A DNA stretch of 64,000 nucleotides from Pseudanabaena sp. lw0831 (GTDB lineage Bacteria; Cyanobacteriota; Cyanobacteriia; Pseudanabaenales; Pseudanabaenaceae), in the NCBI RefSeq assembly GCF_016584665.1, contig NZ_BBJB01000085.1, positions 82,310-146,309 on the forward strand, in the 5' to 3' direction. Shown here piece after piece: positions 17,861 through 26,375 of this stretch (positions are counted from its first letter, which is position 1; every line of letters begins with the position of its first letter). The notes below the pieces were generated by a model. That model made no database searches and was not told the DNA's origin. It worked only from the letters and a program-made list of their open reading frames with translations. The translations under genes were made by a program, and so were the position numbers.

Positions 17861-18085
17861 ATGCTAGAACTACTTACAAGAATTACCGTTAACCCCAAAC
17901 AATGTGGCGGCTGTCCTTGCATTCGTGGCATGAGAATTCGCGTTTCAGACGTTCTCGACTTATTTGTAGCTGGTCTAAGTGCTGAAGAGATATTAGAAGA
18001 AATGCCTGACTTAGAAAGAGATGACCTAAAACCAGCACTAGTTTATGCCTCCCGTAAACTCAACCATCCCGTATTAGTCGCATGA
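17861..18085 (+). CDS. DUF433 family antitoxin-like protein
   Basis: 74 residues, a full-length DUF433 protein: RITVNPKQCGGCPCIRGMRI, then VSDVLDLFVAGLSAEEI, the winged HTH-like pattern seen in VapB45-type antitoxins. Usually followed by a PIN-like DUF5615 toxin gene; here no such toxin follows. Instead a 40-bp gap leads to an antitoxin-like gene and an HNH nuclease gene. It may be an orphaned antitoxin or cooperate with its new neighbours. Confidence 0.8.
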   Translation: MLELLTRITVNPKQCGGCPCIRGMRIRVSDVLDLFVAGLSAEEILEEMPDLERDDLKPALVYASRKLNHPVLVA

Positions 18086-18124
18086 CCATCTAGAGTGATG
18101 CCCATTTATAAATTGAGAAAAAAT

Positions 18125-18532
18125 ATGTCTGAAACCGTTACCTTACAAATACCAGAAGCATTATACCAACGCTTAGCGATCGCGGCTGGAGCTACCCATC
18201 GATCGCTAGAAGACATAATTTTACAAGCCTTACAAATTGGTAGCCCACCAACATGGAAAGACGTACCCGAAGAATTTCAAACCGACCTTGCCAGCTTAGA
18301 TCGACTTGATGAAGATTCACTATGGCAAATTGCCCGTAGCCAAAAAACTCAATTAGAAATGGAACGCTACGAATCCCTATTGTCAAAACAACAAGATACA
18401 TCACTTACTGATTCCGAAAGATTGGAATTAGATGACCTGCGTAAAGATAGCGATCGCTTTATGTTACGCAAATCCCAAGCTGCCGCGATCCTCAAATGGC
18501 GCGGACATAACGTTTCTAGACTAGCAGGGTAG
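18125..18532 (+). CDS. antitoxin-like protein preceding HNH nuclease
   Basis: 135 residues from ATG 18125 (MSETVTLQIPEALYQRL); an upstream ATG at 18095 adds ten unrelated residues. The first ~50 residues look like a ribbon-helix-helix type N-terminus (PEALYQRLAIAAGATHRSLE), followed by an acidic helical region. Its stop is five bases before the GTG of an HNH nuclease gene, a pairing I have seen repeatedly in cyanobacteria, so the two are probably a functional unit with this one controlling the nuclease. A truncated duplicate lies at 17753-17836. Confidence 0.65.
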   Translation: MSETVTLQIPEALYQRLAIAAGATHRSLEDIILQALQIGSPPTWKDVPEEFQTDLASLDRLDEDSLWQIARSQKTQLEMERYESLLSKQQDTSLTDSERLELDDLRKDSDRFMLRKSQAAAILKWRGHNVSRLAG

Positions 18533-18537
18533 ATTTT

Positions 18538-18960
18538 GTGTCAGGCTATATTTCTCAAAATCTGCGATCGCAAATAGAATCAATTGACCGTAAGCGTTGC
18601 TGCTATTGCCTCACAACCGAAGCAAATAGCGGTATGCCCATGACAATCGATCATATTCAACCAGTTTCAAAAGGAGGACTGAATACAACTGAAAACCTAT
18701 GTCTTGCCTGTCGAACTTGCAATGAATATAAATCTGACACCACAGAAGCGATCGATCCACTAACAGGCGAACTTGTAGCCTTATTTAATCCACGACAACA
18801 AAATTGGAAGGAGCATTTTCAATGGAATAATGATGCCTCTCAAATTGAAGGTTTAACAGTGATCGGACGTGTAACGGTTATCGCTTTACGGATGAATAAT
18901 GCTGTCATTGTCGCTACTCGTAAACGTTGGTTTGCAATTGGTTGGCATCCACCAAATTGA
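18538..18960 (+). CDS. HNH endonuclease
   Basis: 140 residues from GTG 18538. A compact HNH nuclease: two zinc CxxC pairs (CCYC near residues 22-25 and CRTC near 58-61), IDHIQPVSKGGLNTTENLCL with the catalytic HNH-type His and Asn. After ~75 residues a C-terminal domain (NPRQQNWKEHFQW) follows that is typical for this cyanobacterial subfamily. Likely a DNA nuclease; target unknown. Cotranscribed with the antitoxin-like gene before it, so it may be the toxic partner. Confidence 0.82.
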   Translation: MSGYISQNLRSQIESIDRKRCCYCLTTEANSGMPMTIDHIQPVSKGGLNTTENLCLACRTCNEYKSDTTEAIDPLTGELVALFNPRQQNWKEHFQWNNDASQIEGLTVIGRVTVIALRMNNAVIVATRKRWFAIGWHPPN

Positions 18961-18973
18961 ACTGTAAAAAACA

Positions 18974-19621
18974 TCAAATTTCTATTTCTGCAATTTTGCG
19001 TAAACCTCGCCATGCCACCTCTAACTCACCCTGATTAACCAGAGGAGACAAAACCTGAGACATTCCATATTGTTTACCCTCTAGCTTCACAAACACAATA
19101 TCATCACCATTAGTCAACATCGCAAAAGTCGGGCGATTCCCTGCGGGATGCGTACCGCCGCCATTTGGACTAGCCATCAAATAAGCAAGAGTTTGCGGCA
19201 AAGCAGACCAAACCGAAAGCATTGTTTTCTTTGACTCTAAAACGATGATCCAAATGCGATCGCGCAATACCAATACGTCGATGCGTCCCTGTAGAGTTTC
19301 TTCACTATCCGCTATCTCGATCATTACAGACTCTTTCGCCTTGAGAAGAAATGGAGGATCGTATAAACCAGTAATCGTTAGCAATGGAGAAACCAGCAAC
19401 AACATCACCGTACTTTCTAGTAAATGTCCACCAGAGCGATGATAAATATAACGCCGCCATAGAACTTCTAAACTAGCGCGATCGCCAGCCTTGATCTCAG
19501 GAAGTTGGTCATACCATTCTGTAAAAAAATTCTTTGATTCACTACGACTCAAGCCAAACTTTTGTTCTGCATCAACGATCGTGGTGACAGTCTCAGTAAC
19601 GGCTAGTGTTTGCATAGTCAT
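18974..19621 (-). CDS. PD-(D/E)XK nuclease-like protein
   Basis: 215 residues. The core LQGRIDVLVLRDRIWIIVLE followed by SKK fits a PD-(D/E)XK nuclease: Asp in GRID near residue 114 and ExK in LESKK near 128, followed by SALPQTLAYL. Database entries of this type are often called type I restriction subunit R-like, but there is no helicase or methylase here. Convergent with the HNH gene with 13 bp between stops. It could be a stand-alone nuclease of a defence system or a transposon-associated gene. Confidence 0.7.
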   Translation of the reverse strand: MTMQTLAVTETVTTIVDAEQKFGLSRSESKNFFTEWYDQLPEIKAGDRASLEVLWRRYIYHRSGGHLLESTVMLLLVSPLLTITGLYDPPFLLKAKESVMIEIADSEETLQGRIDVLVLRDRIWIIVLESKKTMLSVWSALPQTLAYLMASPNGGGTHPAGNRPTFAMLTNGDDIVFVKLEGKQYGMSQVLSPLVNQGELEVAWRGLRKIAEIEI

Positions 19622-19676
19622 ACTTTGAGTTATTACTTAGATTTACGCTAACATAGCGATCGCTAGAAACCAATGC

Positions 19677-20375
19677 TCATTTGAGAGCCAATACCTGTTC
19701 TGCTTTAACGATCAAACCATCTTGAATCCGAATAATACGGCGAGTTCTTTCCGCAACATCATGCTCATGGGTAACGAGAACAATCGTAATTCCCTGTGAA
19801 TTTAACTCTCCTAATAGTTCCATTACCTCATGGGATGTATGGGTATCTAGCGCTCCCGTCGGTTCATCCGCCAGAATTAACGCAGGACGATTAGCTAAAG
19901 CACGCGCGATCGCCACCCTCTGTTGTTGTCCACCCGATAGTTGATTAGGCCGATTGGACATGCGATCGCTCAGTCCGACTTTTGTTAAGGCTTCAGTGGC
20001 GAGGCGATGACGTTTTTCTTTAGGGATATTGGAATAAATCATCGGCAGCATCACATTCTCGATCGCACTTGAGCGTGATAGCAAATTAAATTGCTGAAAC
20101 ACAAACCCAATGCGCCGATTACGAATAAATGCTAATTCATCATCGTTATAAGTCGTCAGTTCCCGATCTTCGAGATAGTATTTGCCAGATGTAGGGCGAT
20201 CGAGACAGCCGATAATGTTCATCAGTGTCGATTTACCCGAACCTGACATTCCCATAATCGCCGCATATTCTCCTGATTTAATCTCTAAATCAATACCTTT
20301 AAGAATTGGCACATCAACTTCACCAAGGCGGTAAGCTTTGCGGATATTTTCTAAACGAATCATTTTGTTAATCAC
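19677..20375 (-). CDS. ABC transporter ATP-binding protein, MacB/LolD type
   Basis: 232 residues: Walker A GMSGSGKST near residue 42, Q-loop, signature LSGGQQQR near 143, Walker B LILADEPTGALD. Full length for the MacB/LolD class that powers mechanotransmission-type (type VII) exporters. Third gene of an adaptor, permease, ATPase operon read on the minus strand. Start could be M1 or M5 (MIRLENIRKAY). A hairpin in the 51-bp gap before it (20391-20420) may tune its expression. Confidence 0.92.
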   Translation of the reverse strand: MINKMIRLENIRKAYRLGEVDVPILKGIDLEIKSGEYAAIMGMSGSGKSTLMNIIGCLDRPTSGKYYLEDRELTTYNDDELAFIRNRRIGFVFQQFNLLSRSSAIENVMLPMIYSNIPKEKRHRLATEALTKVGLSDRMSNRPNQLSGGQQQRVAIARALANRPALILADEPTGALDTHTSHEVMELLGELNSQGITIVLVTHEHDVAERTRRIIRIQDGLIVKAEQVLALK

Positions 20376-20390
20376 TTGAGTTGTGTTTGA

Positions 20391-20420
20391 GAAAGAGCAA
20401 CCCGAAGGGTTGCTCTTTCT
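20391..20420. promoter_or_regulatory. intra-operon hairpin between permease and ATPase genes
   Basis: Perfect palindrome with arms GAAAGAGCAACCC/GGGTTGCTCTTTC in the short gap between two clearly cotranscribed genes. No T-run on the minus strand, so it is more likely an mRNA processing or stability element than a terminator. Confidence 0.5.
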
Positions 20421-20426
20421 TATAAT

Positions 20427-21701
20427 TTAGTCACTTCTGAGCGCTTGAATAGGATCTAACTTAGCGGCACTCCGCGCAGGAATTACTCCCGCAACTAAGC
20501 CCACCACCATCGACAAACCGAAACCTGCTGCTACTGACCAAATTGAAATCAGAAATGGAAATTGAAAAATTGTCGCTGAAGCATAGGCGATCGCAACACC
20601 TAACCCAATCCCAACTACACCGCCTAGCCCTGACACTAAAATCGCTTCGGTAAGAAACTGATTCAGAATCGCCGATCGCGTTGCTCCTAATGCCTTGCGC
20701 ACACCGATTTCGCGGGTACGTTCTACCACCGAAACTAGCATGATATTTGCAATGCCGATGCCGCCAACGATTAGAGATATGGCTGCGATCGCGCCGACCA
20801 TGAGCGTCAGCAAGCCGACTATGTTTGTAAAGGCACTCACGATATCTGTTTGATTGACAATCCGAAAATCATCAGGTTGTGGCGGATAAATTTTGTGCCG
20901 TAGACGCAAAAGATTAGTTAATTGGAATTGTGCAGCTTCAAGTTCTGTCTCATCAAGGGCTTGTACCCAAAATCCACTGACAGATATACCTTGCAAAGCA
21001 TTATTACCCACCAGTCGAGCCGACATGTTTTTGAGCGGAATAAATACGCGATCGTCCTGATCGAAGCCGCCAGATGCGCCTTTTGATTCCATTACACCAA
21101 TTACTTGATACTGCTCGCCTTGAATGCGAATCCGTTCCCCGATCGCATTACTACTACCAAACAAATCTGAACGAACTTTAGAGCCAAGCACCACCATTGA
21201 TTTAGCATTATCAATGTCTTCCTGTTCAAAATATCTTCCTTCAGTTGGGAACGTGTTTCTGAGTGGAGAATAGTTAACATCCGTACCGATCACCGTTGTC
21301 GAAGTGTTTTGACTGCCATAGGAAACCTGCCTAGTACGCTGTAAATATGCTGACACCAACTTTACCGCAGGCGCTTTTGCAACAGCCTGAGCATCTTCTA
21401 AGGTCAAAGTAGAAGCCGAGCCACCACCTTGACTAATGCCACCTGTTCGCGCTGAACCCGTCAGGACGTTAATGGAATTTGTGCCAAGGGCTTGGAGCTG
21501 ACTTTCCGTTGATTTTTGAATACCTTGTCCAATTGATGTAATCGCAATCACAGCCGCAATGCCAATGATTACTCCCAGCATAGTCAATGCAGTTCGCAAA
21601 CGATTATTCCAGAGCGACTCCGCCGCCATAGTCAGGATTTCGGCAAAGGGAACCTTAGCAACTTGGATGCGTGGTTTTGCTAATGGCTTTGACTTTTGCA
21701 T
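20427..21701 (-). CDS. ABC transporter permease, MacB/FtsX family
   Basis: 424 residues. One membrane segment near residues 38-62, a periplasmic MacB-PCD domain (TGSARTGGISQGGGSASTLT, and further conserved GERIRIQGEQYQVIGV), then three membrane segments in the FtsX domain with the conserved ERTREIGVRKALGATRS motif. With the ATPase and the adaptor it forms an exporter of hydrophobic compounds, peptides or lipids across the cell envelope. In cyanobacteria the same gene order is known for DevBCA-type and MacAB-type exporters; MacB-type fits the permease better. Confidence 0.9.
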   Translation of the reverse strand: MQKSKPLAKPRIQVAKVPFAEILTMAAESLWNNRLRTALTMLGVIIGIAAVIAITSIGQGIQKSTESQLQALGTNSINVLTGSARTGGISQGGGSASTLTLEDAQAVAKAPAVKLVSAYLQRTRQVSYGSQNTSTTVIGTDVNYSPLRNTFPTEGRYFEQEDIDNAKSMVVLGSKVRSDLFGSSNAIGERIRIQGEQYQVIGVMESKGASGGFDQDDRVFIPLKNMSARLVGNNALQGISVSGFWVQALDETELEAAQFQLTNLLRLRHKIYPPQPDDFRIVNQTDIVSAFTNIVGLLTLMVGAIAAISLIVGGIGIANIMLVSVVERTREIGVRKALGATRSAILNQFLTEAILVSGLGGVVGIGLGVAIAYASATIFQFPFLISIWSVAAGFGLSMVVGLVAGVIPARSAAKLDPIQALRSD

Positions 21702-21764
21702 AAATTTATTGAGCTTTTTAATTAGAATCTCGATTTTGGTTACAGCGCTTTGCGCTCAAACCCA

Positions 21765-21821
21765 AACCGAATAATCTCTTAGAAGTTCTGAAAAGCAGCA
21801 CTTCTAAGAGATTATTCGGTT
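21765..21821. repeat. palindrome behind adaptor gene, with head motif
   Basis: Inverted repeat arms AACCGAATAATCTCTTAG/CTAAGAGATTATTCGGTT lie between the adaptor and permease genes. It is preceded at 21741-21764 by the recurring head agcgctttgcgctcaaac. Confidence 0.6.
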
Positions 21822-21824
21822 GTA

Positions 21825-23309
21825 TTAACTACGACTTCGTTGAGGCGAAGGTGACAATCCGGGAATACCTCTAGGCTCAGTCTTTGGACGCGAACCTTCA
21901 GGGAAAGAGATAAAGATTTTCTCATTACCAGTTAAACCAGATTTAACTTCTGTTTTATCATCAACAGTTAGCCCTGTTTCAATTGGAGTAAACACAGGAG
22001 TTTCACTCTGATCGGTCTTTACGTATACACCTGTCATACCCTTTTCTCTCACGATCGCTACGGTTGGCACAACCAGCACATTCTTTAATTCACCAGCCTT
22101 AAACTCTAAACTGGCATTCATGCCCGATCGCAGCATTTGCTTGTCTTGAGAAGTGATTTCGGCTTTCACTTCAAAACTGGTGACATTTTGATTAACGATC
22201 GCTTGCGGCGAGATGGAGACGACACGACCATTAAACTTTTTATTAGGATAAGCATCGACTTGTAAGGTAACTGTTTGCCCAACCTTAATTTGAGCAATAT
22301 TCGCCTCAGCGACATTGGCGACAACTTGATTATTGCTAGCCAAAGCAAGAATCGAAGAAGCCGTTGCCGAACTCACAGCGCTTCCTGATGTCGTCGGTGT
22401 CACAAATGCCCCTGGGTCAGCATATTTTCTGACTACCACCCCATCAAAGGGAGCGCGAATGATTGTATCTTCTAACTGAGCTTGCACGTTTTGCAAAGAT
22501 CCTGCGGCAGCGACAACTTGCGCTTCTGCGCGATCGATTTCTTCAGGACGTGAGCCTGCTTGCTGCAAGGATAAGGCTTCTCGCGTTTGCGAAACTCTAG
22601 CGAGATTAGCTTCCATTGTCGTTCTTGACGCATCAAGATCCCGTGATGCGATCGCCCCTTCCTTATAAAGCTGTTGATTTTGGCGATATACGATCTCCGA
22701 TTGCTCAAGCGTCGCTTGGGCATTAGTTAAATTTGCTTGGGCTTGAGAAATATCTTGAGGACGATTGCCGGCCCTTAATAGATCGAGACTTGCCTGCGCC
22801 GCCGCCAAATTTCCGTCAGCTTGAGTAATTTGCCCTAAAGTATTGGACTCATCCATATAGGCAAGGATTTGACCTGTGCGGACATTTTCGCCTTCCTTGA
22901 CCAGCAAACTCTTCAGCCTACCTGAGCTTTTTGGACTAACATTAATCGACTTTTCGGGCTGAATTGTCCCATTGGCAGTCACGATAATTGGTAAATCTGT
23001 ACGCTTAATCGCAACCGTGCGATCGCGTTTACGGGTTGATTGATTATTGGCAGGTGCGACTAGCTGGGTATATGCATAGTAACCACCGCCGCCAACAGCC
23101 ACAAGGATTAAGAAGATCGCAATGCGCCATCTCCATTTGCCCATAAACTTTTTTTTAGGGAGATCAAGTTCATCAGGGAAATCGGATAGATCATCGGTAA
23201 TATCCACTTCCTTTGGTTCTAGCTCTTTTTCTGATTGCATGAAAATCACGTCAATGGTTAGTGGGTTTAGACTCTTATACGCGATTAAACGTTCACTTCG
23301 GATAAACAT
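21825..23309 (-). CDS. HlyD/MacA-type periplasmic adaptor subunit
   Basis: 494 residues from ATG 23309; an alternative ATG at 23240 (MQSEKELEPKEVDITDDL) removes 23 residues and is as likely. A cytoplasmic acidic N-terminus, one membrane segment (WRWRIAIFLILVAVGGGGYY), a lipoyl half, a long coiled coil with many Gln/Ala/Arg (NLAAAQASLDLL onward), the second half of the lipoyl domain (IRAPFDGVVVRKYADPGAFV) and a beta-barrel. Bridges the ABC permease to the outer membrane. First gene of the exporter operon. The C-terminus is Pro/Ser/Arg-rich. Confidence 0.9.
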   Translation of the reverse strand: MFIRSERLIAYKSLNPLTIDVIFMQSEKELEPKEVDITDDLSDFPDELDLPKKKFMGKWRWRIAIFLILVAVGGGGYYAYTQLVAPANNQSTRKRDRTVAIKRTDLPIIVTANGTIQPEKSINVSPKSSGRLKSLLVKEGENVRTGQILAYMDESNTLGQITQADGNLAAAQASLDLLRAGNRPQDISQAQANLTNAQATLEQSEIVYRQNQQLYKEGAIASRDLDASRTTMEANLARVSQTREALSLQQAGSRPEEIDRAEAQVVAAAGSLQNVQAQLEDTIIRAPFDGVVVRKYADPGAFVTPTTSGSAVSSATASSILALASNNQVVANVAEANIAQIKVGQTVTLQVDAYPNKKFNGRVVSISPQAIVNQNVTSFEVKAEITSQDKQMLRSGMNASLEFKAGELKNVLVVPTVAIVREKGMTGVYVKTDQSETPVFTPIETGLTVDDKTEVKSGLTGNEKIFISFPEGSRPKTEPRGIPGLSPSPQRSRS

Positions 23310-23335
23310 ACTAATTGTTTAATAGTGAAATTCAA

Positions 23336-23370
23336 AAACTAGATGAGTCCCGAAGTGACTCTTCTAGTTT
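23336..23370. repeat. hairpin upstream of the adaptor gene
   Basis: Arms AAACTAGA/TCTAGTTT with inner TGAGTC/GACTC. Lies between the divergent adaptor and CDF genes; may be a terminator remnant or an operator. Confidence 0.4.
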
Positions 23371-23434
23371 AAAGGCAACTATATGCTTACAATTGTAGCG
23401 CTGTAGTTTTTAGTATCTCGTTTTTGGTTCGGAG

Positions 23435-23469
23435 ATTCTCATGATAAAAATCGGTTTCATAATGAGAAT
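23435..23469. repeat. minimal AAACCGATTTT-family element
   Basis: ATTCTCAT and ATGAGAAT ends enclose only a short core with ATAAAAATCGGTTT. It resembles the composite elements at 9067-9178 and 37661-37788 with the hairpins removed, and could be their excised or ancestral form. Confidence 0.6.
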
Positions 23470-23506
23470 TGTTGCTTTTGGCTCCATTACCTAATTTTCA
23501 ATAGAT

Positions 23507-24400
23507 ATGCAAAACAAATCTGCTCGTTATTATGGATTTCTCTCGATTGGAGCCGCAATCGCCACGATCGCACTGAAATTAGGCGCATATCTATTGACTA
23601 ATTCTGTGGGATTTTTATCTGATTCTCTTGAGTCAGGAGTTAATCTCGTAGCTGCGATCGGTGCAGTATGGGCGTTAACCTATGCTGCCAAGCCTCCTGA
23701 TGAAGAACATGTATTTGGACATTCTAAGGCTGAATATTTTTCGAGTGGCTTTGAAGGCGCATTAATTTTAGTGGCGGCGGTAAGTATTGCGATCGCAGCC
23801 ATCCCCAGATTATTGAATCCTCAACCTCTAGAACACCTTGGTATTGGTCTAGTACTTTCTATAGTCGCATCAGCAATTAATGGAGGAACTGCCCTCATAT
23901 TACTCAGGGAAGGTAAACGTTTACACTCAATCACTTTGCGTGCCGATGCGCATCACTTACTCACTGATGTATGGACTTCTGTGGGCGTAATCCTCGGATT
24001 ATTATTAGTCTCTGTAACAGGTTGGTTAATTCTTGATCCCTTGATCGCTCTACTAGTCGCCGCCAATATTGTTTGGACTGGCGTAAAACTAATACAGGAA
24101 AGTGGCTCAGCGCTCTTGGATGTTTCTATTCCTTTACAAGAGCGGCAAATGATCAAGGAAATTCTCTCTTCCTACGATCGCAATCAAGTACAGTTTCACG
24201 CAATTCGCACCAGAATGGCAGGTTCCAGAGGGTTTGTAACTTTTCACATACTGGTTCCAGGAGTTTGGTCAGTGCAGCAGGGACATGACTTATGTGAAGA
24301 AATTGAATCTACTATCTGTAATGCTTTACCCCATATGAATGTTCTCACGCATTTGGAACCATTAGAAGATCCCAAATCCTGGACGGATCAGGATTTATAA
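23507..24400 (+). CDS. cation diffusion facilitator family transporter
   Basis: 297 residues with about six membrane segments and a C-terminal cytoplasmic domain. The metal site motifs are SDSLES near residue 38 (an Asp pair of the first site) and HHLLTDVWTS near 148 (HxxxD on TM5), which together form the tetrahedral site A of CDF proteins such as FieF. Exports a divalent metal (Zn, Fe, Mn or Co) in exchange for protons. It is divergent from the exporter operon. The specificity cannot be told from sequence. Confidence 0.92.
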   Translation: MQNKSARYYGFLSIGAAIATIALKLGAYLLTNSVGFLSDSLESGVNLVAAIGAVWALTYAAKPPDEEHVFGHSKAEYFSSGFEGALILVAAVSIAIAAIPRLLNPQPLEHLGIGLVLSIVASAINGGTALILLREGKRLHSITLRADAHHLLTDVWTSVGVILGLLLVSVTGWLILDPLIALLVAANIVWTGVKLIQESGSALLDVSIPLQERQMIKEILSSYDRNQVQFHAIRTRMAGSRGFVTFHILVPGVWSVQQGHDLCEEIESTICNALPHMNVLTHLEPLEDPKSWTDQDL

Positions 24401-24414
24401 CTGTTGCCAGTCTT

Positions 24415-24471
24415 GAAAACCCAAAAGATGAGAGGCGGCGCGAAGCGCCGCCTCTCATCTTTTGGGTTTTC
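24415..24471. repeat. AAACCCAAAAGAT-family palindrome A
   Basis: Perfect 57-bp palindrome: outer GAAAACCCAAAAGATG, then GAGAGG/CCTCTC and GCGGCGCGAAGCGCC core. Between convergent CDF and metallopeptidase genes, so a likely bidirectional terminator. Same family as 25493-25545, 44911-44949 and 55466-55515, each with different but self-complementary inner arms. Confidence 0.75.
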
Positions 24472-24472
24472 A

Positions 24473-24511
24473 ATTATAAACGAAGGTCGCTTCGCGCCCC
24501 TCGTTTATAAT
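24473..24511. repeat. second palindrome overlapping metallopeptidase stop
   Basis: Arms ATTATAAACGA/TCGTTTATAAT around GGTCGCTTCGCGCCC; the TAA stop of the metallopeptidase gene lies in the right arm. Confidence 0.6.
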
Positions 24512-25401
24512 TTATTGGGTTCAAAAGTATCACATTGGCTGATGTCACCTGTGCTTAAACCACGCTTAAACCAAGTTACCCTTTGTTCCGAAGTTCCATG
24601 AGTGAATGATTCTGGAACTACATGACCACCCTTAGATTGTTTTTGCAAATAGTCGTCACCGATCTGAGTTGCGGTATTTAGAGCTTTAGTCACATCTTGA
24701 TCGGAGATCAAGCCCCGTTGTGCCGTGAAATGTCCCCAAACACCCGCTAAACAATCCGCTTGTAGTTCTATCCTCACCGATAGTTCATTGGCTTTAGTCT
24801 TAGTTGAACTAGATTTCAACTGTCTGACTTTGCCTGATGTGCCACGCAAATTTTGAATATGATGACCAACTTCATGGGCGATCGCATAGGCTCTCGCGAA
24901 GTCAGCATCATTACCAGCCGTAGCTTCTAGATATCTGAAGAAACCCATATCTAGATATACCTTTTTGTCAGCGGGACAATAAAATGGACCCGCCGAAGTT
25001 TTTGCCGACCCACATGCCGAATTAACGTAACCATCAAACAGAACTAATTTCGGTGCTTGATAATTAGTTTTTAGTTGCTGCTTAAAAATTCGCTCCCAAG
25101 TATCTTCAGTATCACCAAGAACAGATTTCACAAAAGCTGAGTCGCGATCTTTGATTGGCTTTTTGACTAGGGCTTGTGGTGCTGGCGCAGTTTTATTATT
25201 GCCACCAATCAAATTTAAAATCTGAGCGGGATCAACCTTAAAAATTAGCCCAACAATAACTGCGATCGCGATACCACCAGCGCCTAGCCCACTCAGCATC
25301 CCCATTGGTAATGAACTTAAGTTAGATGGCTCAGATGACTCATCAGAGCCATCGCGCTGGTCTTCTACGTTATCGCTTTCACGCATTTCATCCCATTTCA
25401 T
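24505..25401 (-). CDS. neutral zinc metallopeptidase (YpfJ/PF04228 type)
   Basis: 298 residues. Acidic N-terminus, one membrane segment (GMLSGLGAGGIAIAVIVGLI) near residue 35-55, then an extracytoplasmic peptidase with the zincin site HEVGHH near residue 178 and the downstream ELQADCLAGVWG Glu ligand. Length, order and the GPFYCPADKKVYLDMGFF motif fit the YpfJ family. The substrate is unknown. Its stop lies in a palindrome. Confidence 0.93.
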   Translation of the reverse strand: MKWDEMRESDNVEDQRDGSDESSEPSNLSSLPMGMLSGLGAGGIAIAVIVGLIFKVDPAQILNLIGGNNKTAPAPQALVKKPIKDRDSAFVKSVLGDTEDTWERIFKQQLKTNYQAPKLVLFDGYVNSACGSAKTSAGPFYCPADKKVYLDMGFFRYLEATAGNDADFARAYAIAHEVGHHIQNLRGTSGKVRQLKSSSTKTKANELSVRIELQADCLAGVWGHFTAQRGLISDQDVTKALNTATQIGDDYLQKQSKGGHVVPESFTHGTSEQRVTWFKRGLSTGDISQCDTFEPNKL

Positions 25402-25492
25402 ATTGCCAATCCTGCTTCATGTGATTTCATTGTTGTGAATATAGCGCTATCAGCCCTAACTAAAACCAAATAATTTTTTAAAATATAGCAAT

Positions 25493-25545
25493 AAACCCAA
25501 AAGATAAGTGGCGGCGCGAAGCGCCGCCACTTATCTTTTGGGTTT
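25493..25545. repeat. AAACCCAAAAGAT-family palindrome B
   Basis: Same outer box as palindrome A but inner arms AAGTGG/CCACTT instead of GAGAGG/CCTCTC, around the identical GCGGCGCGAAGCGCCGC core. Lies after the ABC-2 permease gene. Confidence 0.75.
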
Positions 25546-25568
25546 GCAGGAGAATCACATTTAGCTTT

Positions 25569-26375
25569 TTAGGCTCCCATGCCTGAATATTGCTTGATAC
25601 CTTTACGCCATAGCCAACGACTGATAACAAAGAAAACCCCCATCCATCCAGCCATTACCCCAATCCCTTGCCAGACATCGATCGCCTTACCCACCAAAAG
25701 TGCCGCAGGGAAATACACCATATAAGGGAAAGGTGTCCACATGACAATATCGCGAACTAGTGGTGGAAATACATCTAGAGGGGCAATGATCCCTGATAGA
25801 AAGATATAAGTTAAAAACCAGAGTTGCTCGATCGCACTAGCTCGCTCTGTCCAAAATGATAAAAGTCCAAAAGTATATTGAATGAGGAATCGCAATAAAA
25901 AGGCGATCGCCACAATAAATGTCGCAAGTAAACCAGTTGACCACGACGGAATCCAGAATGATTGCGGATAGAGAACAAAAAATAGAGCGATCAAAACCAC
26001 CAGCATTGGCAATCTCGCAAAACGCTCAGCGATGTGATTGATCAAATGATGCCAAAATGGGTCAATCGGTTGCAATAGACGATGTGAGAGCTGTCCTGAA
26101 ATTAGTTCTCTCTCAAAGTCCCAAATTACCCAAACAATATTAAATTGCCTTACTACAAATACCGCCAAAAAGTAACGAATAAACTCTAATGCCGTGAAAC
26201 CAAAGCTACCAGTTTCTGAAGCTTTTAGCCATGCACCCATCAAAATAAATGGCAAAGAATTCGATAATAACCAGATAAAAAGTTCTGCTCGATATTCGAG
26301 CATATAGGCGTAATAGGTTGAGAATAATGTTCTCGCAACCCGAAATATATATCTAAGCCGCATAAATAGTTTCAT
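25569..26375 (-). CDS. ABC-2 type transporter permease
   Basis: About 268 residues from ATG 26375 (MKLFMRLRYIFRVARTLFST); a second ATG at 26363 is possible, while the longer open frame to 26531 would run inside the cupin gene. About six membrane segments, with FIWLLSNSLPFILMGAWL, FYSL-type loops and the ABC-2 region LSGIIAPLDVFPPLVRDIV. Belongs to the COG4587-like permeases usually paired with a second permease and an ATPase; neither is in the window. Overlaps the 3' end of the cupin gene, so they are cotranscribed. Confidence 0.78.
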   Translation of the reverse strand: MKLFMRLRYIFRVARTLFSTYYAYMLEYRAELFIWLLSNSLPFILMGAWLKASETGSFGFTALEFIRYFLAVFVVRQFNIVWVIWDFERELISGQLSHRLLQPIDPFWHHLINHIAERFARLPMLVVLIALFFVLYPQSFWIPSWSTGLLATFIVAIAFLLRFLIQYTFGLLSFWTERASAIEQLWFLTYIFLSGIIAPLDVFPPLVRDIVMWTPFPYMVYFPAALLVGKAIDVWQGIGVMAGWMGVFFVISRWLWRKGIKQYSGMGA

